Assembly: GCA_036852015.1 (NCBI GenBank)
Contig: JAANDG010000149.1
Span: forward strand, 186,001-250,000
Direction: 5' to 3'
Length of the DNA: 64,000 nucleotides
Origin: Pelodera strongyloides
Taxonomy: Eukaryota > Nematoda > Chromadorea > Rhabditida > Rhabditidae
The translations under genes were made by a program, and so were the position numbers. Under the pieces are notes generated by a model. The model ran no database searches, was not told where the DNA came from, and saw only the letters and a list, made by a program, of their open reading frames with translations. Position 1 is the first letter of the stretch. Every line of letters begins with the position of its first letter. Shown piece after piece: positions 24,200 through 36,387 of the stretch.

Positions 24200-27100
24200 A
24201 AGATGACAGAAATCAGCAGGTAGTTTCACCTCAACAACTCGAATATAATTTCGAGATTCATCAAGAGAAACTGATAGCTGCCAAATTGCTCTAAAATCCC
24301 TTCAAAACTAAATAACTAAACAATCTAGCACTGCGGCTTGCAGCAGTTACCATCATATATTTTCTGAACTTGATAACCTGTTAAGATCATCCTATACACA
24401 CACACTTGTAATTTTGTCATTTTCGGTAAAAAACGTTAGTTCCACAAGTTTCATTCAAAAAGTTATGTAGAATTATCCCACCCAGTACACTCTTATATTC
24501 GTGTATTCATTTTCATTAGTATACTCTCCATATCAGTAAGCCTCTATGCTTCTGCCTTCTGCCAAGCTTCATGTCACTAGCTGGCCAACTTTTTGCTAAA
24601 TCAAGCATATCACCGTGCATAATTATTGTGTATTGATCGTATATCAAATCAGCTGCACATCGCATTCGCATGGAAATAGCATTAGTCTGTCATCAATGAA
24701 GTCAGACGCAGAAAAAGATGAAGCTTATAGGTCTAGAGACTAAGAGATTCAGACACTTGAGACAAGTCAGAAGTGTGTGGAGATAGCAGACTCCGAGACT
24801 CAGACATACAGACAGACATTAGAGTCAATCCAGAAGCTCATAAAGACCCATAGACGCAGACACATAGAGATGCAAAAAAAAAGAAAAGAGTGCAACATCG
24901 GAAAGGCAAAAAAAAAGAGAGCACGGCGTAGAGGAAGAGAGGGCAAAAAAGTGGACAACCCCAAGTGAGAGAATGGGGGCTCAGCTGACTAGTACAAGGG
25001 GCAGACGGAAACGAGAATGAGAGAGATCAGAGATGCAAGAATACACACCAACAAACTTGAAAACCCCCGCTCGATGCTAAGCAAGACTAAAACCAATACC
25101 CAAATGCGCCACTATTTTTCGACTGTCTTAACAAACCGTAATCGTAATATAACAACCTATTCTGTTTTTTTTAACGCAGCCGGTAGCCAACTTGAATTAA
25201 ATATAGTTACGCGCATATGTCGGCTAAAGTGCTATTCATTCATGCGCATGCATAAAAAGATTATAGTAAATAAAGGTCCGTAGTTCTCGTTTACGCGTAT
25301 GAATACAACTTTTTACTTTTTCAATTAAAGGGTACAACTTTCGCAATGCCCAACTACAACTGCTATTTAAAAATACAATCGTCGCAAGCGTGGTTGATAT
25401 AGTAAAATTGTCAGACAAGAGACAAGCATTCCATTCGCGAGTTGTAGTCGCAAAAAAGTAAGCTCCAACCCAAAACCAAAAGAGCTAGCCAGCTATCCTA
25501 ACCCTAACCCCTCCCTCTCCAAAAGGCCAAGTGCCATTTTCTTTCTATATAAACAAGCATAAAACATGCAATAAACACTCAAAGTACAAAACGCTCACTT
25601 GGATATATGCAAATGGGAGGGCGGGGCCAGTGGATTGGCCAGCGCATTCGCCAGTTGATGTTGCGTCTGGGTTGACCATCCATGCATGGGATTCGTCGGC
25701 GAGAGGTCGCCCATATCCTCGCCCGAGTCGACGATATCAACCTGAAACACAGTATTCCATTACTATAATTGGCCAGCAAGAGGACTAACCTGGGCATAAA
25801 CCAATCAGGGTACAAATTCCGTGCGCAAATGGATGTGGTCTCTTTAGCTTATTGATAGACAGTTGTAATAAAACACCATGTTTCGGTCAAATATATTAAT
25901 TTCGAATTGCTTCCGAAGGTGGTCACCAATCCGGAGGTGGTTCATGCGTGCTTTCACGCTGCACGCACCAACCTGTACCCCTGAAACCAATGCGTAAAAT
26001 AACGAATCAACCATCTCCGGAAACCACTACCAATTTATATGTAATAATTTGATGAAACATATTGTTTTCACGCCGACCATATCCGGAACCATTTTAATTT
26101 TAAAATGTATATATTTGCATGAAACATAGCGTTCTTAGCCCCACGTTACGCATCGGACTTATACCGCCCAAATGAGCCTGGGCCTGTGCCTAAGCCTAAC
26201 TGAAACCAAAAACCGAGATCGTGAGCAGGTTAGGCCGTCTAATCCAGATTCAGACCCACATAGAGCAACTCCCTGAACTCCCTCTCTGTGCTGCATATGC
26301 ATCCAAACTACCATTTCTTATTCTTCGGCTCTAAACTTTACCAATTAATATGGTATGATGATACCTACACGCACACAGACAGACACACACTGACTTGAGT
26401 ACAGACCAGTGACCAGTTGCCTATGGCCTATGAAACTGACTACTGACTACGCATACGGACCAAAACAAGGACTGAAAACTGAAAGTGCCAAAAGTAATCA
26501 ACTATGATCAAAAACTCAACAAGACCTGCTGGCCTGCTGCATGAGCAATGTCAAAATCAGACTATCGAAATTTGGTGACAATTCGGGTTATCTTACAGTA
26601 TGACAGTACAGTATCAACAGTACTCCAGTTCTCCAGTATATACAGCACATGTCAATTACTACTGACTACTCACAGCTCACAATTTCTTAATAATAATAAT
26701 TGGGGAGGATATAGACACCAACCTCGCCATGGGGTTCTGGTTGAATTGGTACGCGGACTTATACAGATACACGCGTTTGTATAATTAGGATAATAAAGGC
26801 GCTTAAAGCGAATTACCGGCCGATTTATAAACGCATCGTGGACAACTGAATTATTACGTAATGATGCTAATTTGCTCGATATTTTATTCGAATTTATGTT
26901 CATTTGCATATGCTGCATATGAATTTGCTCGATGCGTTTCAAAAACCGGCCAGCATTCCGCTTTAAACAAAAATATAGAAACTCTAACCTCATCGTCGCA
27001 TTCCTCCACGTCGACCAATCGATGATCGTTGTCCACCATCAGAAGAGAGCCACCTCCATTCGCACACACATCAGATCGCACCATCTAAAGAGCAAAACGG

Positions 27101-27532
27101 TTTTTAAAGCGACATTGTACGTGGTTTGTGGAACACATGTCGGACATCGGCTATCTGCATTCCCTTTATAAGAAAATGTTATGCCCGACGATTAAGCGGT
27201 AGGTTACCAAGTGCGCACACCTGACCGGTAGGGTGAATGTATGATATAATACGCGGGAAGTGAGTGTCGATTATAAGCTTTGAGCTGTGAACCCTGACAT
27301 ACCATACCATGTATCGGCTTATCGGCTACTAGTCCTTCCCACACAACATTACGCTTACATCTTCGAATTTGTTTCTATTCAATGAATACATACCGCACCA
27401 CTTTAACATATTAAGAAAAACACTAACATTAATATAGTAAAATAAACAGTAAGAAAAAGAAACTCCCACCTTTCTACTTCTAATCGGGCAGGGGATGTCT
27501 CCGCCGGTGGGCTGGGGCCAAGATGAGGAGCA
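20198..27532 (-). CDS. tfap4: TFAP4-like (AP-4) bHLH transcription factor
   Basis: Ten exons join in consistent phase from high to low coordinate: 27470-27532, 26989-27084, 25599-25741, 23796-23858, 22668-22785, 22262-22370, 21639-21781, 21103-21364, 20584-20777 and 20198-20371 (stop TGA at 20198). Total is about 454 residues. The exon at 22668-22785 encodes the basic region and helix 1 (RRQIANCNERRRMQSIN, then FQALRSLLPKKDGEKLSK), matching human TFAP4 'RREIANSNERRRMQSIN' closely. The next exon gives loop/helix 2 (AAILQQTAELIQSLQ), and 21639-21781 gives a second amphipathic helix (RQLIEELQSALERERNTRL), as in the multi-zipper AP-4 family. AP-4 binds CAGCTG E-boxes as a homodimer. The remaining exons are Ser/Pro/Gln-rich; SLNVILDAIRHLEGG near the C-terminus is a further ordered segment. 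The start is open: an ATG at 27082-27084 directly follows a splice acceptor (ctctttag), so the protein may begin there, making exon 27470-27532 optional. Confidence 0.93.
21949..22127. mobile_element. 179-bp TTAA-bounded element in a TFAP4 intron (TTAAAGCGAAATACCGG family)
   Basis: The termini TTAAAGCGAAATACCGG and CGGTATTTCGCTTTAA are inverse. It sits between exons 21639-21781 and 22262-22370. Same family as copies at 26804, 47976 and 60289, and as the fragments near 51985 and 63982. Confidence 0.92.
22995..23470. mobile_element. Large inverted-repeat element in a TFAP4 intron
   Basis: The left arm (aggggctcgcttcgcgattct...ctcaagtactcgttt) and right arm (aaacgagtacttgggc...aatcgcgaagtgagcccct) are inverse over about 170 bp. 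The centre is near 23165-23280. No coding frame of note. It lies between exons 22668-22785 and 23796-23858. Confidence 0.8.
24143..24198. repeat. (GA)n followed by (GACA)n microsatellite
   Basis: About 28 bp of GA is followed by about 30 bp of the tetranucleotide GACA, in a TFAP4 intron. Here the purine strand is antisense to the gene. Confidence 0.93.
26804..26966. mobile_element. 163-bp TTAA-bounded element (TTAAAGCGAA family)
   Basis: TTAAAGCGAATTACCGGCC at left, GGCCAGCATTCCGCTTTAA at right. The right edge is 22 nt from the donor side of exon 26989-27084. Confidence 0.88.
27104..27416. mobile_element. Possible TTAA-bounded composite element
   Basis: The left edge TTAAAGCGACATTGTACGTGG matches the GCGGTAT-type family and the right edge reads CATACCGCACCACTTTAA. 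At 313 bp it is longer than its relatives and the interior is not symmetric, so it may be two fragments or carry an insertion. Confidence 0.5.
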
Positions 27533-28481
27533 CTGGAATACGTCAGTAAATAATAAAAATTATTATTATTATAAATAGTAATAATTATAATTATAATTAT
27601 TATAAATACTAAAAAAACGATTATTCATATTTAAATACAACAAAAATAGTAGGAGGAGGAGACAAGGGTCTGCCGCAGCAGGTTATCATCAAAAGGAAAT
27701 AGGGACGGAATTTAAAAAAGCATATTACCAACAAAACAGAAATCGCAACAAGGAAGAGAAGATACACTGCTATACCTATACGCCTCACCAACACATAAGC
27801 TAAATTATTATTGGAAAAGTGCTCCAATGCAGGAAACCCCGTAGAAGAACCAAAATTGGTAGCCCCCAATGTTTCACAGTTTCACTAAAAATTAATATAC
27901 AGCCACAAGTTCTTTACGAACTTAACTTCTCGATCAACTCGCGCATGCACTCCAACTCCAGTTTTATGCAATTAATTTACGCCCAGAGTGGTAAATATCA
28001 TAACAAACTTGGTATGATGTTATGAAGTTTTGTTATATTGTTATACATCCAAGTGACACCTCTCTATACGCTTAACTGACTTAACTCACAAAGGCAAATG
28101 GCTTTAGACCAGAGGGAAACAAAAAGTTGACTAGATTAGTTCACATTCGGCTTCTTCATAACCCATAGTCTGCAGTTTCTTATCAGCTGAACTGCAGAAC
28201 GCGCTATTCTCGCAACAGATGGAGGCTGAGGTCTGACAGATAGACAAAGGTGCATAACAATAAAAAGGCATGAAAAGTTTCATTTATAGGCAATAAGAAG
28301 TCATAAGTGTTTCAGAGATACCTCAACTCGTAACTAAAGAATATAAACTTGCATATACAAGTGCAGAGCATGAAGGGATAAGTATAAGAGTAAATGGCTG
28401 AAGGGCAAAAAGGTAGATAGATAGATGAAGCTCTATTGTATGGATCAGACATGATCAAAATTAATTAGAACATGTCGTTGT

Positions 28482-28537
28482 TATGTTATGTTAACTATAA
28501 GAGTAAATGTTATGTTATGTTAACTATAAGAGTAAAT
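28482..28537. repeat. Tandem duplication of about 31 bp
   Basis: The phrase atgttaactataagagtaaatg occurs twice in tandem, and similar words recur nearby (gctgaaggg, aaggtagata). Confidence 0.7.
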
Positions 28538-30184
28538 GGCTGAAGGGTAAAAGGTAGATAAAAGGTAGATAGATGAAGCTCTGTGCTCTGCTCTATCGCA
28601 AACACAGCACGCATAGATAAGGATCATATATGATCAAAACGAATGAAATAAACCCTAATAATAAACAAGCGTGGCGATATCATCAGCTCACGGAGCAAAT
28701 CTCAAATAGGAAAAGATAAAGACGACTACATGTGGAGAGAAAAAGTGGATATTCGCATGCGCTGAAAATTATATCCATAAATCCATACGAAGAGACCTTT
28801 CCAAAAAAGGTTCGCTACACATGGCTGAGATTAATAGTCATTTCCCGCTGCCAAGAGATAAGCAAAAAGCAAACATAAATATCAACGAATCAACGAAAAT
28901 TACAGTTAAATTAAGCATTTCCCACTGCGGCATATACGACTTTTAGGATGACATATACGAAATAAACACGGCCAATACACATCCAGCAAATAGCAATACA
29001 TCACGCACATCATACATACATCTAACAGTTCAAATCTATGAAAATCACGCTCTTCAAATCAAGCGCGGCTGTGCTAACGCTGTCAAAAGTTCAGTATCAA
29101 TGCTAGATCAGTTCTACATGAATCTTAAACATTTTGCAACATTTTCTACATAAAATAGCATTAAAATGTGTACGATCAGGTGATCGGCCAGCCGTTCGGT
29201 GATGCACATTTAGGCCAAAAATACCAAGGAAGTGACCGACGACTGGCAAAAGAGACCGCGACTGAGAGAGACCGCGACGCAGCCGGGCCGCGATGCGGCA
29301 CTCTCTACGTCTCTTCCCACTCCATCTCTCTAAAATTGATGCTAATTTGCTCCACCCCGGACTCTCGTTTCACTGCATTGCTCTCTCTACTCCCTCATCC
29401 GTCTCGCTCCTCTGCTTCTCCAGCAAACAACCAGCTCTCGCCTACCTAGCCGCCAGCACCCTCTTCACACTCTGCTCTCTAGCCGACAAGAGTCAGAGAA
29501 GCATACAACGAGGAAATAATGATATACGGTAAGCGAGCAGAGAACACACAGAGAGGCGTCCGTATGTATGCTAATTCCCAAGAGCGATCTAGCGGCGAAA
29601 GCGCGACAAAGCGACGTCGCGAGCCTGCCGCCGAACGGCAAGCAACCAGCTGAAAAGACAGCTGGAAAAAGGCGAATAGAGATGAAAAAAGATGGCCTGT
29701 GGGTTTGCGATTTGCAGGGTGTCTTTTGGATTAGATAGTGTGGTTAAGGGGGAGGGAGAGAGAGGGGAGGGAGAGAGAGAGAAAGAGAGAGGGATAGAGC
29801 GAATAGCAGGGAAGCACGAAAGCAGCGCTTCATGCACGTTTAGATATCTACGCTTGGACGAAAAAATGTGGCCTATCGGTGAAAACGACAGCTGCCAATC
29901 GAATGATGATCATGCCCGCATGCTTACACGGAGGTGATAGGGTCAAAAATGCTGATAAGCAGGCGGGCAGGTGGGTGAGGGACCGCGCGGTGCGGGGCTT
30001 TTCGCAGGGAACCCCGGGAATCCCACGTCGAAAAAGTACTGGCAAACACCCGGGGTATTTATTCAAATGGTGTAAAAAAATGCTACCTTATAGTTTTTCA
30101 TTCAAACAGGATCAATTACATTCGCCCCCACTGATCTCGCTCGTGGGCGCACTTGTAGAATAACTTGCAGAGGGATGGCGGCAG

Positions 30185-30310
30185 GCACTACATAACTCCA
30201 TATGCACGCCAACTGTGCGCCATGCTTGCGGTAGGCACTCTATATGCACGCCAAAGGTGCGCCACACTTGCGGTAGGCACTTTATATGCGCGCCAACAGT
30301 GCGCCACACT
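30185..30310. repeat. 42-bp tandem repeat, about 3 copies
   Basis: Units start tgcggtaggcactctatatg and continue cacgccaaaggtgcgccaca. The copies at 30227-30268 and 30269-30310 are clear and the first is diverged. Because 42 is a multiple of 3, the reading frames repeat every 14 residues; no gene is implied. Confidence 0.8.
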
Positions 30311-31049
30311 TGCAGCAAGTGGAATTGGCAGGCGCCCATGTGCACCCTACGCGCAAAGCTATGTCCGCCACCCGCGCTGGCGGACTACTATCTTGCACGT
30401 TGACTGAGCACTTATCCGCGTTCTGAACAGAAATATATCCATTGGCCCTAGCACTACGCCGCACAACAACATTACCAAATATCTGATTGAGATCGGCGGC
30501 TGCGCGGCGAAAACATGAAAAAGGATGCACGGCGAAAACATGGCGCAAATTTTCCGAGGACGGCAGTTGCGCCATATATGCGCCAACTGAGGGTGCACAC
30601 CATTTTTGCACCCTTGACCTTGACGTGCCCCCGCAAATGTAGTCTGCCGCTTCGATCCGATAAACCTTGTTAAATATTTACGCGAATTTTCCCGCCGACG
30701 GTGCACAGGTACAGGTCCTCGTAAACACTTTTTTCTATATCACAGGTAATTATGATCACGCCAACTAGCCTTGACTAGTACTCAATCGTCCAGGGGAAGT
30801 TGTTTCTCACATAATATATATTCACAGAAGCAACACTACACAAAAAGGTGCGCGCAAGTTCGGCGCCCAGAGCGCGCGGCTGATTACCCAGTGAGCGCGT
30901 CGTTCACCCAGCCAGGAATGCACAAACGAGGACATTTTGCTTCCAAAACGCAGCATTTTTTTATACGTAAACTAGTTGACATTCAAGAGACTTTTGATAT
31001 TTGATATTTGACAAGGTTAAAGCTTTTTTGCACTAGCGGTATATGAGGG

Positions 31050-31190
31050 TGAAGGGGTCTCGATGTATGATAGGATTTCATTGCAAGAATAGAACAATTT
31101 ACAGTATTTTGGAACTACATAAATAAACTATTCAAGTGTAGTTCCAAAATAGGATAGGTTTTTTGGCATACATCGCAACCCCACTTGCGC
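31050..31190. mobile_element. Small inverted element
   Basis: The outer words ggggtctcgatgtatg and catacatcgcaacccc, and the inner words tttggaactaca and tgtagttccaaaa, are roughly inverse. It is probably related to the 8806-9070 element. Confidence 0.5.
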
Positions 31191-31212
31191 ACCACAGAAC
31201 AACATGGAAAAA

Positions 31213-31590
31213 ATACAGATCACCGCTCATCAAATATGTTTGGTGCGCAGTGTATATTATTTTGAGGAGTTCGGTGAGTTATATGAACGGAATATGATGA
31301 GAGAATCGCACAATCACACAGGAAACCCAAATAATTGCCGAAACCACAGAAAAAAACGTCGTTGGCCCGTAACCAAATGGTTTTTACCGAAAAACCCATC
31401 TTGTGACAGGTTCGTGACAATTTGGTGACCATTTGATGACGGTTTTTGGATGAAACTTGGTCACGGATTGGTCACGAGTTGGTCACCAAATGGGCACCTA
31501 CCAGTGAACCGTCATCAAATGGGTTCACCCATTTCCTATGGAGTTCTTTAGGCACACAGGACTCATCAGAATACGCTGCACACCAAACAT
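31213..31590. mobile_element. Degraded inverted element
   Basis: The left side (caaatatgtttggtgcgcagtg) is roughly inverse to the right side (cgctgcacaccaaacatat). The centre carries several ttggtcac/gtgaccaa words. Confidence 0.5.
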
Positions 31591-34500
31591 ATCAGCTGAG
31601 GAGTTTGAAGTTTGAACGTAAGCGATGCTTTGTGTATTACTTGTAAGCAGGTGAATATATGCAACGTGCGTATATGACAATTGTATTTGTAAACTTCCCA
31701 ATAGGTTCTCGACGTCGATGTAGAACACTCGATGCGCTCTCAAAAGGCCGTTTTTTTTGGATACCGGAAACCGTATATATTTTTGTGGAATTAATAATTT
31801 GTTGACACATTTTATATAAATGTTCATCATATGAAATGATTATAAGAAGCATGGCAAAGGCAACGATTCCCTTGAGGTTCCTTGAGAAAAAAGTAATCAC
31901 TTGCTAGAAATCAATTCACCAGTAAGTTTGAGTGTTTCGCCATAGTAAAGAAAGTGTAGGAATTGTTTCAGGGATAACTAACATCACTGTGTTTTGCAAG
32001 ACGAATGATTACTCCTGTAGTACACACAAACTGCAAACCCTTTCCTTGCGTTGTTTTAATGGCCCAGACGTACGTAAAAGAGCTTGCCCGAAAGTTTTAT
32101 GTAAGAAGCTTACAAGAAAACCGCAGTACGTAGTGGATCTTCTAAATCCTGAAGTCCCTCATTGATTGAACCTCAGATTTGCTTATAAACGCGTTTCTTC
32201 TACCGAAGCAATTGTTGTCTCCTAGAATACTTTGAATTGTTATTTAGACCACTGCGTATTGTTTGACTAGGGTATTCTATGTGGCTTTTTGTCTATCGAA
32301 GAAATTTTGTTTTACTCGTAGTTGCTCCCACAACGTAAGCGTTTTAATTCAAGATTGCTCACAAAGCACCTAGTAACTAGTTGTGCTCCAGTTCGGCTTG
32401 TGTTCGGTTGAAGCTCGAAAGCATCTATCTGTGCGAGCGAAGACAGCGACGCGTAGTGCAAAATCTACGCCATGACACCGCCGCAATCACGCAATTTTTC
32501 CCGGACCATGAATAAAAATGTACGACATTGTCCACTACCGGTCCACAAAACGAGCAGAACATATAACAAATTTTTTTTATTACGACAACAAAGTGTATCG
32601 CACAAGTTTTGTCAATACGTTTATGGTTTATATGAGTATTCGCTAACCAAGGCCCAACGTGTTTCTCGTTGCTATTTTCCCTGCGTTCGATAGTTCCTAG
32701 CAATCAGTTTTCGCTCAACCTTCAGAAAAATACCAAGTAGTTCTCGACAAGCTACATTTTTGCGCCAAATTCTCGCCGTGCAAAACCCGCATGGTCAAAA
32801 ACAAAACAAAAACTCCGAAAAAAGAGCGTCTGTACGGAGATGGCGCGTGCCTCCTCTACATTGTGCGCGTGTGCGCCACAGGTCCGCAATAAGGTGGCCA
32901 ATTACCTTTTGGATGCTGCGCAGCAGGAGCCCGACAAGTGCGCTGCAGGTGCGGCGCGGGAGTATGATTTACACTCACACATCGCGCAACCGAGAAGGGG
33001 CACGCCGCACTATGGCAGACACTCGTTGCGCTTCGTGCAAATTTTTTAAAACTCACAATTCCGGGTTTACGTATTATGTGGTTTTCAGTATAATGTTCCA
33101 AAAATTCTTCCCTGGACACACATGAAGATTGCTACAGTGTTGCACTTCAGACGGTTTGTTGTTAACCGAAAGTTTATAAATTCAATGCCCATACTTGAAC
33201 GTTATACATTTTCCGTACGTACCAATAAATACTATACCATAATTAATAACACACATCCCTTTGTTGTCGCTTGTTGTTCCTTATCATTCGTGTTTTCCTC
33301 ACCAAACCATAGTAAACACACACACTCGATCGATATACTCAATTTTTCTCACGGTTTATGGTTCATGGTAAATTTGCATGGTTTTGATCTTGCTTTTCCT
33401 TTCTCGTAACTTTTTGGCGATCACAAACTATCACTTCTAAGTTTGTGTGGCTTTCACATTTGTTATTTGGTTACCAATATTTCAATCGACTTATCCGAGG
33501 AGTTACTGAGGACTTGCCCCATTCTCTACGTTCTCGTTTTTCCGTTCATTACATGTTTCTACCACTTTTTCCTGATGTTATACAATAAACTCTTCTAATA
33601 ACACTCCGTTCACAGTGGTTAGTCATGGTGTCCACAGTATCTGAAGAATCCAATGAAGTAAAAAGCGGTGAAGTCTCCCCACAGCCTGAAAATTCATTAG
33701 TTTACTGACTTGTAAATTCATTGTATTTGCTCCTCGACCCCTGTTTAGCGTACCTTAGATTCCTTCATAATATACTTTGTTTCCGTCTTGAAGCTTTGAA
33801 TGCTTACTAGTACTATTACTCAGGATTTCAATCCCATTGTTTAACTTACCGCCCACTTTACATACGATAGTCACATTCATATCCAGAAAAATCTGCATAA
33901 TCAGCAAACAATATGCTAAGCGCAATTAGCATACAAAAAATGGAATAAATTACAGTAAACAACAAACTTTAGCATACCAGAATGAAACGAGGGTACAGTA
34001 ACAAATAACAATACCGATCCATAGTACCAGTATAATACCACACCAAAGTAATCGGTATACTTTCAAACCTAATTGCTTGGCTCAAGTTTTAGCTTCGCTA
34101 AACTATATACCGACATACTTCAAAATTCTCAGGACTTCGTTCAAAGAAATACTATCTCACATTTGTATGAATCTATACTAACACCAATTTACACAAAGCA
34201 CAAATATTCATTTTTATTGATTTTCTAGCTATACGTGAATCGATTACAGAAAAAAAACTTGACTAACTGATTCTACGAATTCTGATACAAAATACATAGA
34301 TATATATTCATATTCGAATGAAGGGCCGAAGTTATGTATATGAGGGGGCGGACAATACACTGTTTAGTGAGAGAGTTAAGGGAAACAGAGAAAGGGGGAA
34401 CATATATACGAGAGGTTAACTAAATGAACAAACAGTAGATGCACAAGTTGTTATACCCGCAAGATGCACAAAATGTGAGAACATGATACCCATAACGGAG

Positions 34501-34743
34501 CTCTCAATTGTATAAAAAGCGGCCAGGAGGGCGCAGGAAAACAAACAACGAGAGAGAAGGCAGACTGAGGAGAGCAAAGAGAAAACAAACAACCAGAGAG
34601 AAGGCAGAATGAGGAGAGCAAAGAGAAAAGGCGACAAGGAGAGAGTGTGAGTATTAGTTCAAGCCTCAAAACAAAAACAAATGAATCAATCGCTAATCAT
34701 GATGTTAATCAACACCCTCCGGTTGGATTAGGGTTACCGTATA

Positions 34744-36387
34744 CTAAACCACTTTAGCATCAATTCCATTCACTTCTAGCAGTTGTTTAAGACGACGGTT
34801 CTCATTATTCACGCGAATCAGTTCGTTTAGTATGTAGTCCTTATCTTTCGTGGCGCCCAACACCTCGCGAGTCAGCTGAAAAATGAAAGGAATGAGTAAT
34901 TACAAACTCAGAAACTAAACAAGGTTAGCTAATAACATAAGGGTCAGCTTCCACATTTGTTAGCTTTTTGAGGTTAACAAGACCGAGCATACCGTGGTCA
35001 ATTACTACCCTAACCACTACCACTACTAGTCATCGACAGCACTAAACTATAAACTACACAAATACGTCAGATGTTAGATGTTACCGACAAACATCTGTAG
35101 ACAACAAAGATTCAAATCAGATTACGGTACGCTCATACATTATACATAAGTCACAAACACAAACTGAGCACCAGAAACAAACAGTCAACAAGACAACAAC
35201 AAACGGATCTGATTTCAAGGAAAAATGCAATTCCAGGTGAACTTTGCACAAAAGGGAACTTCAAAGACTACGCAACGCACCTCTTCACGATTCATCTTAG
35301 AGCATCTGTCAATTTGTATTTCCTCGTACACGTCTTCGAATTCCCGATGATCGACACCGTCTAATTCGTCGTCTTCTTCGCTGGTTCCACTAGACGAGGC
35401 GAGCTCTTCCAACAATTGCTCGGAGCCCACGGAAAAAGACCGAACACGCCGTCTTTCTTGGTCCATGTAGGCAGCCTGAAAAGAAAAATAAAGAGTAAAC
35501 ATAACAAAATGTGTTGCCATAATGGAAAATTAGTCAAATGTAAAAAAAAGTACACCGTTTCGGGTATGGCAGCACACTCAGATATACATGCAACTCGTTA
35601 TTCTCACACATTTTAATTTAATAACTCATTCCCTTAAAAAGTACCCTAGTCCTTAAAAAGCCGCAAAAAACATACTTCATCCGCTGCATCCATATCGGCA
35701 CGTTGTTCACGATCGGCCAACAGGAATTGTGTGGTATTGTACGGGGCCATTGGACGTCCTCCCTTCAGTCTGAACAAGGAAATAATTAATATTAAATAAG
35801 AACAAGGCCCAAAATGTAAACAATAAACACAGCGTATATACAAAGTAGCGGAAATTGACCACGGATAGATATATGGACAGCTCGCGGTACCGCTCAGATA
35901 TTGTTTTTGTTGTTGTTTTGTTTTTAGACACGACAAGAGAGCTTTTGCGAGGGAAAGAGGAGCACAATGGCAAACCCGTACCGTAATCAAAAAACGGTAT
36001 AGTGAATGAAGTCCGTGGTAGCATGTGTGTCCATAGGACGTGTTTGGCTGAAGGTAAACACAGCTACACTCATTGGCGCAAAATATTAGACAGCTTTTGT
36101 TTGTTAAACTAGAAAAATTATCTAAAAACAGCGATAATTGCTTACCAGACTACAAACTACAAAGAGACTAAACTATAAACTAACCTTGCAGAACGACGCC
36201 TGTTCGACATTTCCGGCGATTCATTGGAAGGTCCAACAATGGGATCCAAATCCATATAAGGCTTGAAGCGCTTCTGACCACCTCGACGACGACGTACACG
36301 TTTCTTGGAACCGTGATCCGCCTCGCCTTCGGAAGCAGGACGCTCGCGTTCACGAACTACAACCTCTGTGCCCTTGGATGACGACAT
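34744..36387 (-). CDS. hexim: HEXIM-like P-TEFb inhibitor
   Basis: Four exons join in phase: 36185-36387, 35676-35769, 35281-35475 and 34744-34875 (stop TAG at 34744). They give 207 residues. HEXIM proteins bind 7SK RNA through a basic patch and then inhibit the CDK9/cyclin T kinase P-TEFb in the nucleus. Visible parts in order are a basic arginine-rich segment at residues 28-44 (KKRVRRRR...KRFKPY, the counterpart of human KHRR..KRHWKPY); the P-TEFb-inhibitory PYNT motif at about 77-84 (PYNTTQFL, matching human PYNTTQFL); an acidic stretch near 128-139 (SEEDDELDG); and a C-terminal coiled coil (residues ~160-200, LNELIRVNNENRRLKQLLEVN), the cyclin-T-binding and dimer region. The protein is much shorter than human HEXIM1 (359 residues), mainly through a shorter N-terminus. 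An acceptor (ccacag) ends 11 nt before the ATG, so an untranslated first exon or a trans-spliced leader is likely. Confidence 0.93.

Larger units (their letters stand above)
27533..34743. other. Long intergenic region upstream of the TFAP4-like gene
   Basis: No supported gene. The part at 29200-30000 is GC-richer and could include the TFAP4-like promoter and an untranslated first exon, but nothing decides this. Also present are a GA tract (29752-29800), a direct repeat near 28482-28537, a 42-bp tandem (30185-30310) and inverted elements near 31050-31590. Confidence 0.55.
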
